Shown here: piece after piece, positions 6,393 to 10,639 of the stretch
Numbering within the stretch: position 1 is the stretch's first letter
Layout of the letters: each line of letters starts with the position of its first letter
DNA from: Bacteroidota bacterium
GTDB lineage: Bacteria; Bacteroidota; Bacteroidia; Bacteroidales; JAAUTT01
Assembly (NCBI GenBank): GCA_023429135.1
Contig: JAEYWD010000084.1
Coordinates: 1-10,639, forward strand
Reading direction: 5' to 3'
DNA: 10,639 nucleotides
Notes under the pieces: generated by a model
Database searches by the model: none
The model's input: only the letters and a program-made list of their open reading frames with translations
Told to the model about the DNA's origin: nothing
Position numbers and translations under genes: made by a program

Positions 6393-7321
6393 TTCTCCTT
6401 CGGCTTATTCTCTTCCACCTTCTTATTCAGTTTATCATCCACCACTTCGGCAAACGGTAGTGGTGTAATTTTTTTACCGGTTTCCATCAGGTAAACCTGA
6501 GTATACTCAGCGCCAAGATAGAGAATGATAGCACTGTAATACACCCACAGAATAATAAGTATAACTGAACCGGCCGCGCCATAAACCTTTATATTGCTAA
6601 AATTTGTGAGATAGTACGTTATGGCAAATTTCCCGATGATAAAAAGAATGGAAGTGAAAACAGCTCCCGGTAACACATCCCTGAATTTAATTCTGGCATC
6701 GGGTAAGAGTTTGAATATTAAAGCAAATAAAATCAGTATCACTGCAAAAGTGATCACATAATTCAAAACAAAAAATAAATTTACAATATCGTCGGGAAAA
6801 AGAGCTTTGAGCTTGCCGATAAAAGCCGCCAAGAGTGATGTAAGCACAAGCGATACTAACAAAATAAATCCCAGGACCAAAATCATTGAAAATGAAAGTA
6901 ACCGGTGAATTACAAGCGATATCAATCCCTTTTTTGCTTTAGCCCTCAGACCCCATACAAAGTTTATGGAATCCTGGATTTCGGCAAAAACACCCGTAGC
7001 AATAAACCACAGCGACACCCCTCCAATTATTGAAGCCCATACATTTGTCCGGTCGATGGAGGTTTTTTTTAGCATTTCCTGGATGTCTTTAGCTGCTTCG
7101 GATCCTACAAAACCAGAAATTTGACTGAAGATTTCGCCCCGTATGGCTTCTTCTCCCAAAAACCAACCTCCCAGGCCTATAAGCATAAACAACAGCGACG
7201 GCAAAGAAAAAACAGTATAAAAAGCTAGCGCAGCACTGAGTTTAATACCCCTATCGTCGATAAACCGCGAGAAAGCTTTTGGGATGAACTTAAACACGCG
7301 AAAAACCTTTTTCACATTCAT
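6377..7321 (-). CDS. YihY/virulence factor BrkB family membrane protein
   Basis: The 314-residue integral membrane protein has the YihY/BrkB hallmarks. An N-terminal amphipathic stretch leads into KLSAALAFYTVFSLPSLLFM (residues 28-47), which includes the family's ALAFYT-type motif. Further membrane segments lie near 94-114, 139-165, 182-204, 217-236 and 249-270, making about six. LPDARIKFRDVLPGA (206-220) and the YLGAEYTQ motif (268-275) are also characteristic. The C-terminal tail (about 283-314) is polar and lysine-rich. The older annotation as RNase BN is wrong for this family; a transport or envelope role is often suggested but not established. It is convergent with qNor and divergent from GH97, so it is probably a separate unit. 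The last codons (Ile-Ser-Arg-stop) are encoded within an intergenic repeat unit, so the original C-terminus may have differed. Confidence 0.9.
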   Translation of the reverse strand: MNVKKVFRVFKFIPKAFSRFIDDRGIKLSAALAFYTVFSLPSLLFMLIGLGGWFLGEEAIRGEIFSQISGFVGSEAAKDIQEMLKKTSIDRTNVWASIIGGVSLWFIATGVFAEIQDSINFVWGLRAKAKKGLISLVIHRLLSFSMILVLGFILLVSLVLTSLLAAFIGKLKALFPDDIVNLFFVLNYVITFAVILILFALIFKLLPDARIKFRDVLPGAVFTSILFIIGKFAITYYLTNFSNIKVYGAAGSVILIILWVYYSAIILYLGAEYTQVYLMETGKKITPLPFAEVVDDKLNKKVEENKPKEKAISR

Positions 7322-7353
7322 ACATCTGAATTCAAGTGGTTAATATTGTGGAA

Positions 7354-7377
7354 GTTTATTACTACAAGTAAATAAAC
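7354..7377. promoter_or_regulatory. imperfect palindrome in the YihY/GH97 divergent region
   Basis: GTTTATTACT (7354-7363) and AGTAAATAAAC (7367-7377) are inverted copies apart from one extra base, separated by ACA. It lies 33 bases upstream of the YihY ATG and 81 bases upstream of the GH97 ATG, where an operator or a shared regulatory element could sit. The stretch is AT-rich, so chance cannot be excluded. Confidence 0.3.
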
Positions 7378-7395
7378 CTGTAAAACCACAAAAGG

Positions 7396-7431
7396 TTTGC
7401 AGTCTCCATTAATCTAAAAATCTTATATTTC
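7396..7431 (+). promoter_or_regulatory. weak candidate promoter for the GH97 gene
   Basis: TTTG (7396-7399) and TATATTTC (7424-7431) resemble the Bacteroidota -33 and -7 elements, but the last base of the -7 box differs and the spacing of 24 is a little long. A start near 7438 would leave a leader of about 20 bases. Confidence 0.3.
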
Positions 7432-7458
7432 AGGAAATTTCTATCAACTTAATTACCC

Positions 7459-9357
7459 ATGAAAAAGTGCAAAGAAATAGTCGGCTTTATAACATCAGCA
7501 TTACTGCTTTTGACAATAAATGTAAATTCACAAACAATCACTTCTCCCAACGGCAGAATTACCTGCAAACTGGAAATAAACAGAACTACCGGAAATTTCC
7601 TGTATTCAGTTAGTTATGACAGTAAACCGGTTATTCAACCTTCCTCATTTCAGCTCAATACCAGCTTTGGCAGATTCGGAAAAGATTTTACGGTTGTAAA
7701 AACCGATAAAGTAGTGGTGCATAGGGCAACCTGGGAAAACAAGCTTGGTGAATTGAAGCAGATTCCGGATAATTACAACCAGCTTAAACTTCATTTAAGA
7801 AGTAAAGGAAATACCCTCAATTTTATTTGCCGGGTTTACAACGAGGGCGTGGCTTTCGCTTACGAAATACCCATTCAGGGAAAGAAAGATTCTATTGAAA
7901 TTTTGAGCGAAGATTTAAATTTCTCGTTTAAAGAAGATTATCCCTGCTGGGCAACCTATACAGCACAGGGTGTTTATAACAAAGTACCGCTTAGTACCAT
8001 TCAAAAAGGTTGTGAACGTCCGCTGGTAGTTGAATGTAACAACAAATTAACCGTTGCGCTTGCAGAAGCGGCGTTGGTTGATTTTTCAAGAATGAAATTC
8101 GGACCTGATTCCACAGTTGCGAATTCGGTAAAGACCGTATTGCATGATAAAACAGTTAAAAAACTACCATTTCAATCGCCCTGGCGGGTGGTGATGATTG
8201 CAGAAAACCCCGGTAAATTACTGGAGCAGAACTACCTGATCCAAAACCTGAATGCACCTAGTGCACTTAAGGATATGTCGTGGATTACTCCCGGCAAAGT
8301 TATCCGCGATGGCACCCTCACCACCAAAGGAGCCAAAGCTTGTGTAGATTTTGTGGCATCGCACAATATGCAGTATGTTGAGTTCGATGCCGGCTGGTAT
8401 GGCCCTGAAAACGATATGGCTTCCGATGCCTCCCGCGTATCTCTTGACCCAAAACGTTCAAAAGGGCCATTCGATTTGCAAGAAATAATCAGTTACGCGA
8501 ATGAAAAGAACATCAAAGTTATTTTATATGTCAACCGGAGAGCGTTGGAGCAACAACTCGACACTTTGTTGCCCTTGTATCAGAAATGGGGTGTGGCTGG
8601 CATTAAATATGGCTTTGTGCAGGTAGGTGATCAGAAATATACCGATTGGCTTCACGATGCTGTGGTAAAAACTGCCGAACACAAAATGATTGTTGACATT
8701 CACGACGAATACCGCCCAACAGGTTTTTCAAGAACCTATCCCAATTTGCTTACCCAGGAAGGAATAAGGGGCGACGAGGAAAGCATTCCAAATTCCCACA
8801 CCCTCATTACAATGTTTACCCGCATGCTGGCAGGTGCCGGCGATAACACTGTGTGTTACTATGCCGAGCGGGTTACCTCAAAAATGGGATCGCATGCCTC
8901 ACAACTGGCAAAGCCTGTTTGTTTATTCAGCCCGTTGCAGTTTTTGTATTGGTACGACATTCCACCCCAGGCTCCAGTAAAGGATGATGGCCTGTGGGGC
9001 GATACCAAAACCATAGGCAACGAACCGGAGCTGGAGTTTTTCAATAATATACCAACGGTTTGGGACGAAACAAAAGTACTCACTGACAAAATCGGAGAAT
9101 TTGCCATAATAGCCCGTCGCAATGGAAATCAATGGTTTATAGGAGGAATTAATGCGGAAAAACCGGTTGAGACAACCATCAAATTTGATTTTCTGCAACC
9201 CGGAAAGAATTATAAAGCGAAAATTTACTCCGATGACCCCTTGGTGAACACCCGCACTCATGTAAGGATAGATGAAATTAAAGTAACCAGTAGAACTCAA
9301 TATCCGGTAAAAGTCGGGGCCAATAATGGATTTGCCATGCAGGTGGTGATGGAATAA
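7459..9357 (+). CDS. secreted glycoside hydrolase family 97 (alpha-glucosidase/alpha-galactosidase type)
   Basis: This 632-residue protein matches the whole GH97 layout. A signal peptide (residues 1-24: basic MKKCK, hydrophobic 9-21, then NVNSQ) points to the periplasm. A beta-sandwich domain (about 27-265) is followed by a TIM barrel (about 275-510) and a C-terminal beta domain (about 540-632). Recognisable barrel motifs are VEFDAGWYG (307-315), GIKYGFVQVGDQ (381-392), IHDEYRPTGFSRTYPN (414-429), TQEGIRGDEE (432-441) and PTVWDET (532-538). GH97 includes calcium-dependent inverting enzymes such as SusB and retaining alpha-galactosidases. The KYGF motif has Gly where I recall many members carrying Asp, so the substrate should not be assumed. 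Asp416, Glu417 and Glu434 are the best acidic candidates for the active site. No SusC/SusD or other glycan genes are beside it. A repeat copy starts directly after its TAA. Confidence 0.93.
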   Translation: MKKCKEIVGFITSALLLLTINVNSQTITSPNGRITCKLEINRTTGNFLYSVSYDSKPVIQPSSFQLNTSFGRFGKDFTVVKTDKVVVHRATWENKLGELKQIPDNYNQLKLHLRSKGNTLNFICRVYNEGVAFAYEIPIQGKKDSIEILSEDLNFSFKEDYPCWATYTAQGVYNKVPLSTIQKGCERPLVVECNNKLTVALAEAALVDFSRMKFGPDSTVANSVKTVLHDKTVKKLPFQSPWRVVMIAENPGKLLEQNYLIQNLNAPSALKDMSWITPGKVIRDGTLTTKGAKACVDFVASHNMQYVEFDAGWYGPENDMASDASRVSLDPKRSKGPFDLQEIISYANEKNIKVILYVNRRALEQQLDTLLPLYQKWGVAGIKYGFVQVGDQKYTDWLHDAVVKTAEHKMIVDIHDEYRPTGFSRTYPNLLTQEGIRGDEESIPNSHTLITMFTRMLAGAGDNTVCYYAERVTSKMGSHASQLAKPVCLFSPLQFLYWYDIPPQAPVKDDGLWGDTKTIGNEPELEFFNNIPTVWDETKVLTDKIGEFAIIARRNGNQWFIGGINAEKPVETTIKFDFLQPGKNYKAKIYSDDPLVNTRTHVRIDEIKVTSRTQYPVKVGANNGFAMQVVME

Positions 9358-9382
9358 AGTCGAAAGTCTCCGGTCGATAATC
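9358..9382 (+). repeat. degenerate repeat copy after the GH97 stop
   Basis: The 25 bases directly after the TAA match 6247-6271 at 18 of 25 positions, sharing AGTC, AGTC and GGTCGATA blocks with the same spacing. GTCGATAATCGAC (9373-9385) is itself a small dyad. Confidence 0.5.
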
Positions 9383-9391
9383 GACAGGAAA

Positions 9392-9406
9392 TATTTGTCA
9401 CAAATA
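9392..9406. promoter_or_regulatory. 15-bp perfect palindrome upstream of phzF
   Basis: TATTTGT, C, ACAAATA form a perfect 7+1+7 palindrome 24 bases before the phzF ATG. It could be an operator or a short hairpin in a GH97-phzF transcript. The plus-strand AATATTTG (9390-9397) is one base away from the Bacteroidota -7 consensus. The function is not established. Confidence 0.35.
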
Positions 9407-9430
9407 CCGATAAGAAAAAGTTAAGAAAAA

Positions 9431-10330
9431 ATGTCCTCAATAACCATTTATCAGATTGACTCCTTTACAAGGGAGAAGTTCAAAGGCAATCCGGCCGGTG
9501 TGGTTTTAAATGCCAAAGGTTTAACAGAATCCCGGATGCAGCAGATAGCACGTGAACTTAATAATTCCGAAACTGCCTTCGTTTTCCCTTCTACTGAAAA
9601 CGACTACGATGCCGAAGTACGATATTTCACCCCACGAACTGAGGTGCCTGTTTGCGGCCATGCCACCATTGCAGCTCTGTATGCCATGGCAGTGGAAAAC
9701 AAATTGAAAGCTTGCACCATCAGGATCAAAACCAAGGTAGGAATTCTTCCGATTGAAATTATTCCCGTGGAGGAGGATTATCAGGTTGTTATGACCCAGG
9801 GGAAATTTGAGCTTCTTCCTTCTTTTGATGCAAGCACTTCCGGCAATATTATCAAAGCTCTTGGTCTGACTTCAACCGATTTAAACCCAGCCTGCCATGT
9901 TCAGATAGCTTCTACAGGTCACTCGAAAGTGATGATAGGCATTAACAGCAGGCAAACCTTAAACCGACTCACCCCAAATATGCACGAACTGGCACAAATC
10001 AGCAAGATTATTGGTTGTAATGGATATTTTGTTTTTACCTTCGATTCCGATAGTGCCAGCATTCTTACTCACGGACGTATGTTTGCTCCAGCCATTGGAA
10101 TAGAGGAAGATCCGGTTACCGGAAATGCCAATGGTCCTTTGGGAGGATACCTGGTTGAAAATAAGCTTGTGCCCTTTAATGATAAATTAGAATTTTGGGG
10201 CGCTCAGGGTGAGGCAATAAACCGACAAGGAATGATGCAGGTAAAGGTTGAAATTAAAAATGGCAGACCATCGGTAATCCGCATTAAAGGAGAAGCTGTG
10301 ATTGTTTTTAAGGCCGAAATGGAAGTTTGA
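9431..10330 (+). CDS. PhzF family isomerase-like protein
   Basis: The 299-residue protein has the two pseudo-symmetric PhzF / diaminopimelate-epimerase-like halves at the usual family length. Motifs in order are FKGNPAGVV (17-25), NNSETAFVF (44-52) with the catalytic glutamate Glu47, FTPRTEVPVCGHATIAA (66-82) with His77, and EDPVTGNANGPLGGYLVE (226-243) for the second half. PhzF itself isomerises trans-2,3-dihydro-3-hydroxyanthranilate in phenazine synthesis. Most relatives, including this one, stand alone without other phz genes, and their substrate is unknown, so phenazine production should not be inferred. The protein is cytoplasmic, with no signal peptide. It starts 74 bases after the GH97 stop with a purine-rich AAGAAAAA leader and may share its transcript, though no functional link is evident. 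Confidence 0.93.
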   Translation: MSSITIYQIDSFTREKFKGNPAGVVLNAKGLTESRMQQIARELNNSETAFVFPSTENDYDAEVRYFTPRTEVPVCGHATIAALYAMAVENKLKACTIRIKTKVGILPIEIIPVEEDYQVVMTQGKFELLPSFDASTSGNIIKALGLTSTDLNPACHVQIASTGHSKVMIGINSRQTLNRLTPNMHELAQISKIIGCNGYFVFTFDSDSASILTHGRMFAPAIGIEEDPVTGNANGPLGGYLVENKLVPFNDKLEFWGAQGEAINRQGMMQVKVEIKNGRPSVIRIKGEAVIVFKAEMEV

Positions 10331-10402
10331 CGGCTCGGCAAAACAAAGGTTTGATTGAGTTGCCATGAAGCACCATGAAAATGGCCTGAGGCCTGAACAA
10401 AA

Positions 10403-10427
10403 TCGACGTAGCGAGACGCTACGTCGA
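10403..10427. repeat. strong 11-bp palindromic hairpin
   Basis: TCGACGTAGCG (10403-10413) pairs perfectly with CGCTACGTCGA (10417-10427) around the loop AGA. It is GC-rich and very stable. No T-run follows (GCGCTGGG comes next), so it does not look like a standard intrinsic terminator. It is 73 bases after the phzF stop and may act as an mRNA end or be a member of a dispersed palindromic repeat. Confidence 0.75.
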
Positions 10428-10446
10428 GCGCTGGGCGCTGAATTCA

Positions 10447-10464
10447 GCTATTGATCATGGATTA
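10447..10464 (+). repeat. fourth copy of the 18-base intergenic repeat
   Basis: GCTATTGATCATGGATTA matches the copy at 6355-6372 at 16 of 18 positions; both differences are C to T changes that keep the dyad symmetric (CCATGGAC becomes TCATGGAT). This shows that the repeat family is dispersed and not confined to the qNor region. Confidence 0.65.
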
Positions 10465-10595
10465 TCAACCTGTATTTGACAGTCGACCGACGTCCGTGGT
10501 CTGTGGAGGCTCTGTTGTATATTATTGTTGATATTAATTGAATCACAATTGCGGCGATGTTAAGCATAGAGCCTTTTTTAACATATTTTCACGCC

Positions 10596-10639
10596 GCCAA
10601 AAAAAATTCTGTTTGATTAACCCAGGGCGCCGCTTCGCT
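10596..10639. repeat. possible edge of a longer dispersed repeat
   Basis: An A-run followed by TTCTGTTTGATTAACCC and AGGGCGCCGCTTCGCT reaches the window edge. The sequence CCCAGGGCGCCGCTTCGCT looks like one arm and part of the loop of a GC-rich hairpin whose other arm (GCCCTGGG) would lie outside. It resembles palindromic repeats I recall between Bacteroidota genes; this rests on memory and cannot be confirmed here. Confidence 0.25.

Larger units (their letters stand above)
10331..10639. other. gene-free 309-base tail containing repeats and hairpins
   Basis: No convincing reading frame is seen on either strand. The stretch holds GCCAT/ATGGC arms (10362-10366 and 10381-10385), a strong hairpin (10403-10427), a 12-bp palindrome GCTGAATTCAGC (10437-10448), a copy of the intergenic repeat (10447-10464), and a 7-bp inverted repeat AGGCTCT/AGAGCCT (10507-10513 and 10568-10574) followed by a T-run. 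The density of dyads suggests piled-up repeat elements rather than a promoter region. Confidence 0.6.

Noticed and set aside
8859..9300. Minus-strand frames within the GH97 gene
   Set aside because: They are shadows of the GH97 barrel and C-terminal domain, with no start context and no family resemblance.
9431..10330. Phenazine biosynthesis locus
   Set aside because: Only the PhzF-like gene is present. Stand-alone PhzF homologues are common and mostly unrelated to phenazine synthesis.
10507..10580. Intrinsic terminator formed by AGGCTCT and AGAGCCT plus a T-run
   Set aside because: The arms are complementary but 54 bases apart, which is too long a loop for a standard terminator; kept only as a note in the tail region.

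Overview
The window looks like a chromosomal segment of a Bacteroidota member, probably of the Marinilabiliales/Prolixibacteraceae type. The reasons are a moderate-to-low GC content, AT-rich leaders with little Shine-Dalgarno signal, a TAnnTTTG-type promoter of the Bacteroidota kind, a secreted GH97 glycosidase, and degenerate palindromic repeats between genes. The taxonomic call is inference.

Positions 1-6238 form a nitric-oxide / nitrosative-stress island organised around one divergent promoter (about 2544-2658). Leftward runs an Rrf2 regulator with the three cysteines of the NsrR/IscR type (2106-2543). One base after it comes a membrane polyferredoxin of the NapH/NosR kind (1100-2104). After a 170-base gap comes a DUF438-hemerythrin-PAS protein (1-929) that leaves the window. 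Rightward runs a RIC (ScdA/YtfE/NorA) iron-sulfur repair protein (2659-3351), a second hemerythrin-like protein (3416-3979) and a quinol-dependent nitric-oxide reductase (3995-6238). A perfect 8+8 bp inverted repeat sits on the -33 region of the rightward promoter and is the best candidate operator for the Rrf2 protein. The likely logic is that NO damages the regulator's Fe-S cluster, both arms are derepressed, qNor reduces NO to N2O, RIC and the hemerythrins handle iron and damaged clusters, and the polyferredoxin supplies electrons to an unknown partner.

Positions 6239-6376 separate qNor from a convergent YihY/BrkB-family membrane protein (6377-7321). They hold several copies of an 18-19 bp palindromic-type repeat, and the repeat appears to supply the stop codons of both genes. 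Related copies follow the GH97 gene (9358-9382) and lie downstream of phzF (10447-10464).

Positions 7459-10330 carry two ordinary genes on the + strand: a secreted GH97 glycoside hydrolase and a PhzF-family isomerase-like protein. No SusC/SusD or other sugar genes are visible beside the GH97 gene.

Positions 10331-10639 show no convincing gene. They hold a very strong 11-bp hairpin, a 12-bp palindrome, a copy of the repeat above and, at the edge, what may be one arm of a longer repeat. The most interesting items are the membrane polyferredoxin tied to the NO regulator, the concentration of three different hemerythrin-fold proteins in one regulon, and the repeat family inserted exactly at stop codons.
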